A stretch of DNA of 64,000 nucleotides from Gilvimarinus xylanilyticus (GCF_024195295.1 NZ_JAMFTH010000001.1:124001-188000); one strand, 5' to 3'. Shown: positions 37,443 through 47,126, counted from the first letter of the stretch. The notes: generated from the sequence alone by a model not told the origin. Translations and numbers: made by a program.

Positions 37443-38381
37443 CTATCGTTTATTTTCTTCGGGGATCAGTACCAGGGCGCGGCCGGAAGATAAATGTGCC
37501 TTATCGACACTCTGCAGTTTGTTGTAGCTGATAATGCTGTGCAAGGTTTTCACATAGTCTGCGCCCCGCTCGGAATAGCGGCTTAAGGTTGCGGCGGCGG
37601 TCATGCCATCCAGAGCCTGGCCACGGGCCCGGTATTCGGCGCGCAGAGTGCGAAACTCCCGGTAGGCGTCGTGAGTATTTAAATTAAGCGCGTGGGCGCG
37701 CACCGATTGCAGCGGCGATTCGAATGTGGCGATTTTATAATCACCTTTTTCGCTGCGCTGTTGGTTTGGGGTAATACCCTTGCCAGACCAAGTCCATTGG
37801 CCAAACAAGGCATTGCCCGCAAAAGTAAAGTGTGATGTGCCCCAGCCGCTTTCCTCGGCGGCCTGCGCTAATACAAGCGAAGGCGGCAGCGTGTCTACGC
37901 GCTTGAGTAAGGGCGCGATAGTTGCTGTGAGGGGTTCACCTGGGGCGCGGCTAACTCGGTAGCCTTGTGCCAGTTCGGTCAGCCATTGGCGCTGGGGAAG
38001 GGAAAGCGATTGTGACTGGCGCAAAGCGAACAGTTTGTCACGATCTTGCTGAATCAGCTCGTTACTGCGCAGTACCAATGGCCCCAGCAGACGAAAAAAC
38101 AGCGCCTTTTTGAGAGCCACCGTTATCTTCTGACTGGTTTTTGTACTCCAGCGTTGGGGCACGTCGGCCAAATAAATACGTGGTACCTGGCGTTCACCTT
38201 TACGCCAGGTGTCGCGGGTGTAGCCCAAGGTGGTAAAGAGTTCCACGATGGTTTGGTAGCTGTCCACAATGCGCTGCTCCGCCCTGATTTCACCTCCGGT
38301 TACCGCCTCGAGCGAGGGCGTCGCCAGGCTGACGGGGCAGGCAATAAGCAGACTAAAGAATATGAGTGTCTTGGGTGACAT
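37443..38381 (-). CDS. Bax-like glucosaminidase-domain protein
   Basis: Exported or membrane-anchored protein of 312 residues with a signal sequence (M-S-P-K-T-L-I-F-F-S-L-L-I-A-C...). The C-terminal two thirds match the glucosaminidase (FlgJ/Bax) fold: 'LPPSLVLAQAAEESGWGTSHFTFAGNALFGQWTW' with catalytic-type Glu in A-E-E-S-G-W, and 'YSERGADYVKTLHSIISYN'. The whole arrangement resembles E. coli Bax. Likely peptidoglycan hydrolysis. ATG 38381 is chosen over an upstream in-frame start at 38492 because it opens the signal peptide. Confidence 0.82.
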   Translation of the reverse strand: MSPKTLIFFSLLIACPVSLATPSLEAVTGGEIRAEQRIVDSYQTIVELFTTLGYTRDTWRKGERQVPRIYLADVPQRWSTKTSQKITVALKKALFFRLLGPLVLRSNELIQQDRDKLFALRQSQSLSLPQRQWLTELAQGYRVSRAPGEPLTATIAPLLKRVDTLPPSLVLAQAAEESGWGTSHFTFAGNALFGQWTWSGKGITPNQQRSEKGDYKIATFESPLQSVRAHALNLNTHDAYREFRTLRAEYRARGQALDGMTAAATLSRYSERGADYVKTLHSIISYNKLQSVDKAHLSSGRALVLIPEENKR

Positions 38382-38514
38382 AAGGGTCCATAATGCAGCG
38401 GTCAGCTTACTAAAGTGGGCTGATGTATAAAAACTAGCCCTTATCAGCGACTTTCCCCACAATAATGTACCAACGGTGGGGGAGTCGCTCAAGCCGGAAT
38501 ATCAAGGAGGAAAT

Positions 38515-39219
38515 ATGACCTTACAGCCGATTGCCGATGAGCTGTGGATAATTGATGGTCCCGCGGTGTCATTTTTCGGCATGCCCTATACCACGCGTAC
38601 CACAATCGCACGCTTGCCCAACGGCAGCTTGTGGGTGCATTCCCCGGGCGAGATTAATGATGCCCTGGCCGAGCAACTGGATGCTTTGGGCCAAGTTTGC
38701 TATTTAATTGCACCGAACAAAATACACCATTTATTTATCGAACACTGGCAAAAACGCTACCCTGCTGCCGAGAGTTTTGCGGCGCCGGGACTGCGGGAAA
38801 AGCGTCCCGACTTGACCTTCAGCGGTGACTTGCTGGATACCCCGCATACCTCCTGGGCTCCGACGCTAGATCAATTAATCTTTGTTGGAAGTCCCGTCAT
38901 GCAGGAGGTGGTGTTTTTTCACACACCCAGTCGCACCTTGATTCTGACCGATTTAATTGAGAACTTCGCCCCCGATTACTTTACGGGCGTAAAAGCTTTA
39001 GCGGCGAAGGCTACCGGGATTGTGGCTCCTAATGGGAAGATGCCGCTCGACTGGCGGTTGAGCTTTTGGCGTGGCAAGGATCAGGCTCGGCGTTGTCTGG
39101 CAATGATTTTGGCCTGGCAGCCCGAGCGAATTGTGATTTCTCATGGCGAGTGTGTTTTTGAAAATGCCCAGGATTTTCTGCGACGCTCGTTCGCCTGGCT
39201 TAAGCTTGAAAAATTTTGA
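38515..39219 (+). CDS. DUF4336 domain protein
   Basis: Protein of 234 residues; start ATG 38515 follows an ideal AAGGAGG (38504-38510). 'LWVHSPGEI', 'APNKIHHLFIEHW' and 'IVISHGECVFENA' are the recognisable DUF4336 segments, with His residues arranged somewhat like a degenerate metallo-beta-lactamase fold. Activity is not established. No signal peptide. It diverges from the Bax-like gene. Confidence 0.78.
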   Translation: MTLQPIADELWIIDGPAVSFFGMPYTTRTTIARLPNGSLWVHSPGEINDALAEQLDALGQVCYLIAPNKIHHLFIEHWQKRYPAAESFAAPGLREKRPDLTFSGDLLDTPHTSWAPTLDQLIFVGSPVMQEVVFFHTPSRTLILTDLIENFAPDYFTGVKALAAKATGIVAPNGKMPLDWRLSFWRGKDQARRCLAMILAWQPERIVISHGECVFENAQDFLRRSFAWLKLEKF

Positions 39220-39379
39220 CTTGCGCTTTGTAACTCTTACCAAGTGAGCGGCAAACCCTTTTATTAAGGGTGCTTTTATCTTTCGCTTATGGCGGTAATT
39301 CTCATTATGTTTTTATTCTGAATCACAGTTTGAGTGCCAAATTGTGACGCCCGTCTTACGCTTCATTGCAAGTATTATC

Positions 39380-39397
39380 TTGGCATACAGGTTGCGA
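39380..39397 (+). promoter_or_regulatory. Sigma-54-like -24/-12 promoter
   Basis: TTGGCATACAGGTTGCGA contains GG (39382-39383) and GC (39394-39395) separated by exactly 10 bases, the RpoN spacing and consensus (TGGCA...TTGC). It is about 53 bases ahead of the outer-membrane protein start. No enhancer-binding site was identified. Confidence 0.5.
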
Positions 39398-39447
39398 TAC
39401 TAAACCCAGGTTTGCACGATTTCGTAACTTTGTTAGGAGTAGTACCG

Positions 39448-40035
39448 ATGATTAAACCTGTTGTAACCAGCTTTGTTTTGCTTGCCTCATCGACCGCCGT
39501 TATGGCGCAATCCAACAGCGAAAGCGGTTGGCGGTTCCAGCCAGAATTCTCGGTCGGTGGTGGCTATGGTGTTACTAAGTTAAAAGACGAAGACTTTGAT
39601 GAAGACGAAGCTGCCATGAAAGCCTTTGCGCTGGTGAAGTTTAATGAGTACATCGGCTTGGAAGGCGGTTACATTGACTTCGATGAAGCGAGTAACGAAG
39701 CGCTAAGCTTTGATCCGTCGGGGGCAACCCTGGCGTTGATTCTGGAAGCGCCTATTACCCAGGTTTTTTCGGTTTATGCCAAAGGCGGTCAGCTGTGGTG
39801 GGATGGCGAGGCGAGCCTAAACACCGATGTCGTGGACGCCGACACAGATTTTGATGGCGACGAAACCTTCTGGGGTATTGGTACCAAGTTTCAACTTGCG
39901 GAACACCTAGATCTACGGGTGGAGTATGAACGGTTTAACTTTGAGGTAGAGCAGGACGAAATTAATCTACTGCAACCTCGTGCACTGGATATGGATGTGG
40001 ACTATGCCAGTGTGAATTTGCAATACACATTTTAA
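39448..40035 (+). CDS. Outer-membrane beta-barrel protein (OmpA/OprF N-terminal-like)
   Basis: Small porin-like barrel of 195 residues. ATG 39448 follows AGGAGT; signal peptide ends A-V-M-A/Q-S-N (~20). Acidic, strand-rich mature protein ('FQPEFSVGGGYGVTKLKDEDFDEDE', 'VFSVYAKGGQLWWDGEA', 'HLDLRVEYERFNFEVEQDEINLLQ') ending 'VNLQYTF' with terminal Phe. Likely an 8-stranded barrel. A sigma-54-like promoter precedes it; the EF-hand/PRC-barrel gene starts 82 bases later and may share the transcript. Confidence 0.78.
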   Translation: MIKPVVTSFVLLASSTAVMAQSNSESGWRFQPEFSVGGGYGVTKLKDEDFDEDEAAMKAFALVKFNEYIGLEGGYIDFDEASNEALSFDPSGATLALILEAPITQVFSVYAKGGQLWWDGEASLNTDVVDADTDFDGDETFWGIGTKFQLAEHLDLRVEYERFNFEVEQDEINLLQPRALDMDVDYASVNLQYTF

Positions 40036-40117
40036 ACCACGGATTTATGGGGGACGTTTAAAGGGCAATAGCGTCGGTTTTGTTGCCCTTAACTAAACCA
40101 ACCATGAGGTAAATGTT

Positions 40118-40924
40118 ATGAATACTGTACGCAAAAATTTGGTTGCACGAACTACGGCGGTGGTTATGACGGGTCTGTTGGCTGTCTCGCCCTTGGCGCT
40201 GGCCGAGAGTATGCGCGATTCGCAAAAACCCGAAGCCCACAGCAGTGTTTACGAGTCGGCGGTGAATTTGAAAGCTTTTTCGCAGGTCGATAAAGACACC
40301 AGCGGTCAGGTGGAGTTTGGCGAGCTAGAGCAAGCCTATTCCCAAGATCTTAAGCAGCGTGACTGGGGCTCGGACAAGGTAATGGACCGCTTTGACGACA
40401 ACGCCGATAATGCGCTTAACAGTGAAGAGTACGCGGTGTTTGCCCGCGAACTCTTGCGCAGTGATCGTTTGTCGCAAAACGGCGAGCAGGCGCAGCGCGA
40501 CGGCGCTAATGCGATGGCGGACGCCGAGGCCAATTCCAGTTTACGCCCCGATATGAATCGTGAAGGTCAAGGTTTGGCGGACTATAGCGGTGATCAACGA
40601 AACCAGCCCGCCGACACTCAGACAACCCTGGCGGGTATTGACGCGGCCCAGGCCGAGCGCTTGGAAGGCCGCGACGTGGTAAACCGCAACGGTGACACTC
40701 TGGGTGAGGTGGAAGATGTACTGATTGAAAACAGCCAGATTAAAGATTTGGTTGTCAGTATTGGCGGTATCGCGGGTATCGGTGATAAGGATGTGCTGGT
40801 GGATGCGCGCGAGTTTAGCGTCGAGGGCGATAAGCTGGTGTGGAACACACCCTTGACGGAAGATCAGTTAGATAACTTGCCCGAGTATAGCGATACGGAA
40901 AAATACTCGGTTAATTATCGCTAG
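40118..40924 (+). CDS. Exported EF-hand and PRC-barrel protein
   Basis: Protein of 268 residues with a signal peptide (cleavage near A-L-A/E-S-M, ~30). Two EF-hand-like calcium loops occur at ~58-69 (D-K-D-T-S-G-Q-V-E-F-G-E) and ~92-103 (D-D-N-A-D-N-A-L-N-S-E-E). After a Q/N/D-rich linker (~118-175) comes a PRC-barrel (~178-265: 'ERLEGRDVVNRNGDTLGEVEDVLIENSQIKDLVVSIGG'). PRC-barrels are usually cytoplasmic or associated with photosynthetic reaction centres or RNA metabolism, but exported forms are common in stress-related proteobacterial genes. Function unknown. Confidence 0.8.
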   Translation: MNTVRKNLVARTTAVVMTGLLAVSPLALAESMRDSQKPEAHSSVYESAVNLKAFSQVDKDTSGQVEFGELEQAYSQDLKQRDWGSDKVMDRFDDNADNALNSEEYAVFARELLRSDRLSQNGEQAQRDGANAMADAEANSSLRPDMNREGQGLADYSGDQRNQPADTQTTLAGIDAAQAERLEGRDVVNRNGDTLGEVEDVLIENSQIKDLVVSIGGIAGIGDKDVLVDAREFSVEGDKLVWNTPLTEDQLDNLPEYSDTEKYSVNYR

Positions 40925-41041
40925 AGCTAACCTTTGGTTAGCTTGATATTGTAGGTCGTTAAAAGGCAAGGGTAGTATTTTAACGGCCTACAGCCCTAAA
41001 CTATCGCCTTCAGGGGGACGTCCCTGAGGGCGATGTCTTTT
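40925..41041 (+). terminator. Series of three intergenic hairpins, the last a terminator
   Basis: Three inverted repeats follow the PRC-barrel gene: AGCTAACC/GGTTAGCT (40925-40943), a 14-bp stem with one mismatch (40951-40964 with 40978-40991), and a longer interrupted stem starting ATCGCC and ending GGCGAT (41003-41034) followed by TCTTTT. The last lies between convergent genes and can serve both. Confidence 0.6.
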
Positions 41042-41061
41042 GGGGTTAACGCAGGTGCAAA

Positions 41062-42927
41062 TTAATAAAAATCCTGCGCGTTGCTTTCGCCGCTTAGAAT
41101 ACTCGCCTTCACATCATCCGCATTATTTTCCAGCGTGACCAAACCGATGCCTGACTGATTTAGCAAGCGCGCGTGACTTTGTCCTTCCACACGGCGTTGC
41201 CGCACTTTCATGCGCCGGCGTTTGGTGAATATATTAAGGGGTGAACGGCTGGCATACAGCCAGCGGTTGAGCCGGTCAAACCATGTAAGCAAGGTCTGAG
41301 GAAAGGTGTTCTTAATGCCGCTGGCGGTAATTTGGGTAATCTCGGGGCTGTGCTTTCGACGCCTTAGGGACACATTGTAAACAAAGGAGTAATGGACATC
41401 CCCCGAAAGGATAATAAAGTGCGGTGGCGTTTTGGGGTGAGAGAAAATATTCAGCATCACATTGGCCGCCCCTGGGTGTGCCATCCAGTTTTCGGCATCT
41501 ACCATTAACGCCTTGCCAAAAAAGGTAAAGACTCGCTGTACCACCTCAATTAATTTAACCCCGAATACCGGGCTGGGCGATACCAGAATCACACTGGGGT
41601 GGCCGATGAGTTTTTGCTGCATATCCGTTAATGCCTCCCAGTCCATCAAGCCTGAGGGGCGATTGGGGCTGGATTCGGAGCGCCAGCGCCGGGTGCGGGT
41701 ATCCAGCACCACCACCGGCGGTTCGGTGGGCAGTTCGTAGTGCCAGTGCTCCCACTCAAGCAATCGGTCGATAAGCGCATCCTGATTATGCAGTTCACCG
41801 GCACTAAAGTGGTGGTTGATGTGCTCTGCTAAGGGTTCCAGCGCCTTGGGTTGGTTGCCCCAGCCCTGACACAACCAGTAGCCGATTAACGCATTGCCAA
41901 TAATTCGGCGCGAAAAGGGGTGACCGTAGGCGGTTTCTTCCCAGCCCCGGGTCAGGTTCCAGTCGTCGGTAATATCATGGTCGTCAAAGATCATATAGCT
42001 GGGAATATGCGCCAGCAGTCGTTGCACTTGATCCAGCCCCCGAGCAAATTCAGCAATAATTGTTCGCTCGTTCTGGTAGCGTTCGCGATAGGGCGCTTTG
42101 ACCCCATCGGGGACTCGCTCTGTATCCACCAGCGCCCAGCAACACGGTGACCAGCTCAATAAATACATGGCCAGCACTTCGCTAAAGGTAATCAGGTGGT
42201 TGTCGGCCCCCGCCGAGGTGAAGATGGGTTTTTCGGCACCGCTGAAAAATAGCTCTAAAAGGTCGCGATTGGCTTTGTTGCGTGGCAATAGCTGATCGCG
42301 CTCGTAGTAGTTGTGCTCGCTATGAACCAGCTCGCGCGCGTTATTCACTATGGCTCCGGCGAAGGTCTCGCTCCATAATCCCAGCGCTTCTATCAGTTGG
42401 CCGATGGCTGAAAGCATAGGGCCCGCGACATCGTCGGCGTAAATTTGATCGCCCGTTAACAGCAGCATGGCCGGGCCTTTGTCGCTATGGCGCGCCTGTG
42501 CTAAATGCGAGTCGGCCGAGAGTAATCCGTCTTCGCCCGGGTGGTGGGGTTTACGACACGAACCGTGTAGCAGGCTGTGAATTGTGGGGCGAATGCTAAA
42601 GCCTGGTCGTTCGTCTGTCCCGTAACAAAGGTTTGGTAAATGCGCTTTAAGGGGCGTGCTTGAATCGCCGTCAAAAATAAAGTCGTAACCAATGTAGCAG
42701 TCGGTGGGCAGCGCCTGGGCAACGGGCAGATGTACCAGCTGAATAAAGCAGTGTTTGCCCGCGGGAATTTGCTGTGTTTGGGGCTTATAAGTATGTGGAC
42801 TTTGCCCGGGCGGATACAGGGTTATTTCAATGCTACAGGCGCGGCTGGTACACAGCCAAAAATTTAACTCGGTGGCACTTGTGTGACGCAGCACAGGGCC
42901 CGACAACAGCAGCGGTAATTCGGTCAT
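41062..42927 (-). CDS. PhoD-like alkaline-phosphatase-family protein
   Basis: Metallophosphoesterase-fold protein of 621 residues. ATG 42927 overlaps the upstream stop in ATGA. Metal-binding motifs are visible: 'LLLTGDQIYADDV' (~residue 160), 'MIFDDHDITDDW' (D-D-H-D), 'FIILSGDVHYSF' (G-D-V-H). These are the PhoD core motifs, but there is no Tat or Sec signal, so it is probably cytoplasmic. The nucleotide or phosphodiester substrate is unknown. Operon with a DUF2252 gene. Confidence 0.8.
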   Translation of the reverse strand: MTELPLLLSGPVLRHTSATELNFWLCTSRACSIEITLYPPGQSPHTYKPQTQQIPAGKHCFIQLVHLPVAQALPTDCYIGYDFIFDGDSSTPLKAHLPNLCYGTDERPGFSIRPTIHSLLHGSCRKPHHPGEDGLLSADSHLAQARHSDKGPAMLLLTGDQIYADDVAGPMLSAIGQLIEALGLWSETFAGAIVNNARELVHSEHNYYERDQLLPRNKANRDLLELFFSGAEKPIFTSAGADNHLITFSEVLAMYLLSWSPCCWALVDTERVPDGVKAPYRERYQNERTIIAEFARGLDQVQRLLAHIPSYMIFDDHDITDDWNLTRGWEETAYGHPFSRRIIGNALIGYWLCQGWGNQPKALEPLAEHINHHFSAGELHNQDALIDRLLEWEHWHYELPTEPPVVVLDTRTRRWRSESSPNRPSGLMDWEALTDMQQKLIGHPSVILVSPSPVFGVKLIEVVQRVFTFFGKALMVDAENWMAHPGAANVMLNIFSHPKTPPHFIILSGDVHYSFVYNVSLRRRKHSPEITQITASGIKNTFPQTLLTWFDRLNRWLYASRSPLNIFTKRRRMKVRQRRVEGQSHARLLNQSGIGLVTLENNADDVKASILSGESNAQDFY

Positions 42928-44231
42928 GGGGTTAGCACCTCGGCTAGCCAAAGTCGGTCGGCTTTAATTTGCTGTGCATTCTTATCAGCCGCCAGGCGTA
43001 AATCATCGGCCACCTCGGGCAGTTCGGTACTCAGGCGCCGCTCAAATTCGGTCGAGCGGATATCCCCGCGTGCATGGGCTAGGGCGAGCGCCCGTGCGCA
43101 GTGTTTAACGTAATCCAAAAAATTGTGTTTAACCGAGCCTTTAGCCGTCGCGATTTGCTCTGGATCTAAGTTGTAGCGAGCGTGGTGGCGTGAGCGCACC
43201 AGCCAGTGGGCGTCTTGCCAGACCACTTCGTCCAACACGATATCGGGGCGGCGCGCCATCAGCCGCTGGCAGTTTACGGTTAAGTGGGCGGGGTTAAGCC
43301 GGTTCATTGGCGGCAGGTGATCAAAATAATGCAGTGGCGCCGCCTCTCGTTGGCATTTGACTTCGACGACATGAAACAGTGGCCACTGTGCTTCGCCGGG
43401 GGTATCTGTAGGGCCCACCAGTAAATAATAGCGCGCCATATTCACCGATCCGGTTCCCGCGTCCTGGCGCTGCACTACATCGAGAATCTGGTCATCCACA
43501 TAGGGAGCAAAGGTGTGAATAATGTGCGACACAGTTGCGGCGTCCAAGCGTTTATAACGGCCCGGCCGATTGCGAAACTTTAACGGCACTAAAGTCAAAT
43601 CCACGGCTTTGGCCAGGGAGCTTTTGCGACTAAACTTTTGGCCACCGGTGGATCGCTCGCAAGCTTTTTTATAGGCTTTACGCATCAGCTTAGACCTATT
43701 AAAAGAGTTCACCGCCCGGTAGCGATAGTCCGGTTTTTTGACGCTCTTTTTTAAAGTTTTACGGTAGGTGTGCAAAAAGGCAAGCTGCGCTTTGTGCGCG
43801 TGATCGGTGCTTAGACAATGCTCGCCTTTGGGCTCTTCCAGGGGTGGATAAAGTCCCTCCAGCAAGCCCTGACAATAGTCGCGGCACAGCTCTATGCTCG
43901 CTAAAAATCGCACCAGATCCCACGCCGGGTTGCCGATGCAGGCATCATCAAAATCATTGGGTCCAAAAATAATCTGCTCGCCGTGGGAGCCCTCTTCGGT
44001 AAAAAAGCCAAAATTGGACAGGTGGCAGTCACCCATAATGGTGGTGTGGGGCCAGCTTTGGCATAACTTGGGCAGGGGGATTTCACCACCGGCCAGATCG
44101 GCGTAGAAAAGCTGCGCCGAGCCGCGCATAAAAACAAAGGGGTTAGACAACATTTTATGGTGCTTGTCGATACCCAGCTCGCCGTCTACGCGGATCAACT
44201 CGTCCTTTAGCTGTTGAGTTCTGTTTTTCAC
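42924..44231 (-). CDS. DUF2252 domain protein
   Basis: Protein of 435 residues with the DUF2252 hallmarks, a kinase-like (aminoglycoside-phosphotransferase-type) core: 'TTIMGDCHLSNFGFF' (G-D-x-H-x-x-N catalytic loop-like) and 'FGPNDFDDACIGNPAWDLVRFLASI' (D-F-D metal-binding-like). Function is unproven. Its stop overlaps the start of the PhoD-like gene (ATGA), implying translational coupling and a joint role. Confidence 0.82.
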   Translation of the reverse strand: MKNRTQQLKDELIRVDGELGIDKHHKMLSNPFVFMRGSAQLFYADLAGGEIPLPKLCQSWPHTTIMGDCHLSNFGFFTEEGSHGEQIIFGPNDFDDACIGNPAWDLVRFLASIELCRDYCQGLLEGLYPPLEEPKGEHCLSTDHAHKAQLAFLHTYRKTLKKSVKKPDYRYRAVNSFNRSKLMRKAYKKACERSTGGQKFSRKSSLAKAVDLTLVPLKFRNRPGRYKRLDAATVSHIIHTFAPYVDDQILDVVQRQDAGTGSVNMARYYLLVGPTDTPGEAQWPLFHVVEVKCQREAAPLHYFDHLPPMNRLNPAHLTVNCQRLMARRPDIVLDEVVWQDAHWLVRSRHHARYNLDPEQIATAKGSVKHNFLDYVKHCARALALAHARGDIRSTEFERRLSTELPEVADDLRLAADKNAQQIKADRLWLAEVLTP

Positions 44232-44364
44232 ACAATCACCTCTGGGGCCGTTTTCTTTTACCCGATTCTACACGGATTGCGGTTTTCCCGAAAAAGCGCT
44301 GAGCCTATTATGGGGTTTTTATTAAGTCTTCGTTTTATGCGGCCAGTCGCGCTAAAATCACCCT

Positions 44365-47043
44365 ATGAGTCTCCAATATATCGACAAGTTGTTACAACCC
44401 GCGTCTGTAGCCGTTATCGGCGCATCTAACCGTGCCAATCGGCCGGGCAATGCGGTGATGCGCAATTTGCTGCAGGCGAGCTTTGCCGGGCCGATTATGC
44501 CGGTTAACCCCAAATATTCGGCGGTAAACGGCGTTTTGGCCTACGCCTCTATTGCCGAGCTTCCGGTGGTACCCGATCTGGCGATTGTCTGTACTCGGGG
44601 CGATCGGGTGCCCGATATAATCGAGCAACTGGGTGCGTTTGGCTGTCGCAATGCGATTGTGATTGCCGCGGGCTTAAGTCAGCTTGAAGCGAATGGTGAA
44701 ACGGTAGAGTCCGCCATGTTGGCCGCCGCCAGGCGCTGGCACATGCGCATTCTGGGGCCCAACAGCCTGGGGTTGATGGTGCCTGGCATCGGCCTTAACG
44801 CCAGCTATGCGCACACCTCGGCTCAGCAGGGTAAGTTGGCATTTGTCAGTCAGTCCTCGGCGGTGTGTACGACTATTTTGGACTGGGCCGAAAAACGCAG
44901 CATTGGTTTTTCGCATTTTATCGCCCTGGGCGATGGTGCCGATGTGGACTATGACGAACTGCTGGATTATTTGGGGCGCGACCCCAAAACCAATGCGATT
45001 TTGCTGTACGTCGAGTCTATTCGCAGCGGCCGGTTGTTTATGTCCGCGGCCCGGGCCACTGCCGCCCACAAGCCGATATTGGTGATCAAAACCGGCCACA
45101 CACTTGAAAGCCTGCAGGCGGCCGCCGGCATTGCGGGCGACCAGGTCGGGGCCGATGGCGTTTACGACGCCGCCTTTCGCCGCGCGGGTATGCTGCGGGT
45201 AGGCGAGCTGCGCGAGCTGTTCGCTGCGGTAGAAACCCTGGCCCACGGTAAGCCGATTCACGGCGAGCGCTTAACCGTGCTAACCAACGGCATTGGCCCG
45301 GCGCTGATGGCGGTGGATACGTTAATCGGCAATGGCGGTCGTTTGGAAACCTTAAGTGACGACACCCTGCAGCGCCTGCAAACGGTGGTGCCCGTAGGCG
45401 GGCACAGTGGCAATCCGGTGAACCTGCTGGGCGATGCCTCGCCCGAGCTGTATCAAAAGGCGCTGGAGATTTTACTGGCCGCGCCCGAGGTCGATAATTT
45501 ACTGGTGCTGCACGGCCCCTCGGCGCTGGTATCCGGTGAAACCTATGCCGATAAAGTCATACACACTGTTAAACGCCATTCGGGTCGCACACCCAATGTG
45601 CTGGTGGCCTGGATGGGTGAGGGCGCCTCGGTGGCCGGACGGCAGCGGTTTTCCCGTGCGGGGGTTGCCTCGTTCCGCACCCCGGAAGGGGCAGTGGGGG
45701 CGTTTATGCATATGGTGCAATACCGCCGTAACCAAAAGCTGTTAATGGAAACCCCCGAATCGATTCCGGCGGATATTCCCCACGATATTCTAGCGGCCCG
45801 TAAAATTATTCATACCGCGTTTGAGCGCGGCGAAGGGCAGTTATCTATTGAGGACGATGTGGCCCTGCTGAACGCCTACGGTATTAAAACCCTGCCCACC
45901 TCGACCGCGCAAACGCCGGGTGAAGCGGCGCTGCAGGCATCCAGTATCGGGTTTCCGGTTGCGCTTAAAATTGTCTCGCGCGATATTTTGCATAAATCCG
46001 AAGTCGGTGGCGTGGTGCTTAACCTACACGCTGCGCAAGAGGTACACCAAACCGCCGACAATATGCTCAAGCGGGTCGCCTCCACCTACCCCAATGCCAC
46101 AGTAGCGGGCTTTACCCTGCAGCAAATGGCGCGTCGCGCCGGTGCCTACGAGTTACGCATAACCGTAAAAAACGACCCGGTATTTGGCCCGGTTATTTTA
46201 CTGGGCGAGGGCGGCACCGATTTGGACACCGAGCGCCACAATGTAGTGGCCCTGCCACCGTTAAATATGGCGCTGGCCCGCTACCTGGTTATTCAGGCGC
46301 TGGCCGAGGGGAAAATACGCGATCGCAATTTACAGCGGCCCCTGGATCGTCACGCACTGCAAGTACTGCTGACCCAGGTTAATCAAATTGTGATCGACCA
46401 CCCCGAAATTCAAGAATTGGATATCAACCCGGTGCTGGCCTCGGGCGCCGAGCTAACCGTGTTGGATATCAGCGTTAAGCTGGGCGACCCGGCCGCGCGC
46501 CAACTGGCCATTCGCCCCTACCCCAAAGAATTAGAAGAAGTGGCGATGCTTAAGAATGGCCGCCCGATTACTCTGCGCCCCATTCGCCCCGAAGACGAAA
46601 CCACCCATAAAGAGTTTGACCACTACCTGTCAGGCGATGACCGCTACAACCGGTACTTCTCCGAAATGCCACACCTGGGCCACGAGCAGTTGGCGCGCCA
46701 AACGCAAATTGATTACGACCGCGAAATGGCCTTTATTGCCAGCGCCCGACGCGACGACGGCAGCGAAGAAACCCTGGGCGTAGTACGCGCGCTTATGGAC
46801 CCGGACAATACCGAAGGCGAATTCGCCGTGGTGGTGCGCGCCGACATAAAAGGCCAGGGCCTGGGCAAACGCCTGCTGCAAAAAATGCTGGGCTACTGCC
46901 GCGAGCGCGGCCTGTCCTACTTAACCGGCGAAACCATGCTGCAAAATAACGGCATGGCGGGTTTGGCAAAGTCGGTGGGCTTTACGGTAAAACGCGATAT
47001 GGAAGAGGGCGTGGTGACTATGCGGTATGATTTTAAAAGCTGA
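44365..47043 (+). CDS. patZ: Pat/YfiQ-type protein: ADP-forming acyl-CoA synthetase-like fused to GNAT acetyltransferase
   Basis: 892 residues, close to E. coli PatZ/YfiQ (886). Domain order: CoA-binding Rossmann (~1-130, 'ASVAVIGASNRANRPGNAVMRNL'), succinyl-CoA-ligase-like (~150-300), a further flavodoxin-like part, ATP-grasp (~480-700, 'GEGGTDLDTERHNVVALPPLN'), and C-terminal GNAT (~735-890, 'VRADIKGQGLGKRLLQKML' with the acetyl-CoA-binding Q-G-x-G-K/R). PatZ acetylates and inactivates Acs and other proteins; the ligase part has usually lost catalysis and senses acetyl-CoA. Whether it is active here is not decidable. Confidence 0.88.
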   Translation: MSLQYIDKLLQPASVAVIGASNRANRPGNAVMRNLLQASFAGPIMPVNPKYSAVNGVLAYASIAELPVVPDLAIVCTRGDRVPDIIEQLGAFGCRNAIVIAAGLSQLEANGETVESAMLAAARRWHMRILGPNSLGLMVPGIGLNASYAHTSAQQGKLAFVSQSSAVCTTILDWAEKRSIGFSHFIALGDGADVDYDELLDYLGRDPKTNAILLYVESIRSGRLFMSAARATAAHKPILVIKTGHTLESLQAAAGIAGDQVGADGVYDAAFRRAGMLRVGELRELFAAVETLAHGKPIHGERLTVLTNGIGPALMAVDTLIGNGGRLETLSDDTLQRLQTVVPVGGHSGNPVNLLGDASPELYQKALEILLAAPEVDNLLVLHGPSALVSGETYADKVIHTVKRHSGRTPNVLVAWMGEGASVAGRQRFSRAGVASFRTPEGAVGAFMHMVQYRRNQKLLMETPESIPADIPHDILAARKIIHTAFERGEGQLSIEDDVALLNAYGIKTLPTSTAQTPGEAALQASSIGFPVALKIVSRDILHKSEVGGVVLNLHAAQEVHQTADNMLKRVASTYPNATVAGFTLQQMARRAGAYELRITVKNDPVFGPVILLGEGGTDLDTERHNVVALPPLNMALARYLVIQALAEGKIRDRNLQRPLDRHALQVLLTQVNQIVIDHPEIQELDINPVLASGAELTVLDISVKLGDPAARQLAIRPYPKELEEVAMLKNGRPITLRPIRPEDETTHKEFDHYLSGDDRYNRYFSEMPHLGHEQLARQTQIDYDREMAFIASARRDDGSEETLGVVRALMDPDNTEGEFAVVVRADIKGQGLGKRLLQKMLGYCRERGLSYLTGETMLQNNGMAGLAKSVGFTVKRDMEEGVVTMRYDFKS

Positions 47044-47126
47044 AATAGCGTAAAAAAACAGGGTCAACCCTGATAGCAATATAAAGGTTAAAACCTCTGT
47101 TAATCTTTATTGAATGAAAATTATCT

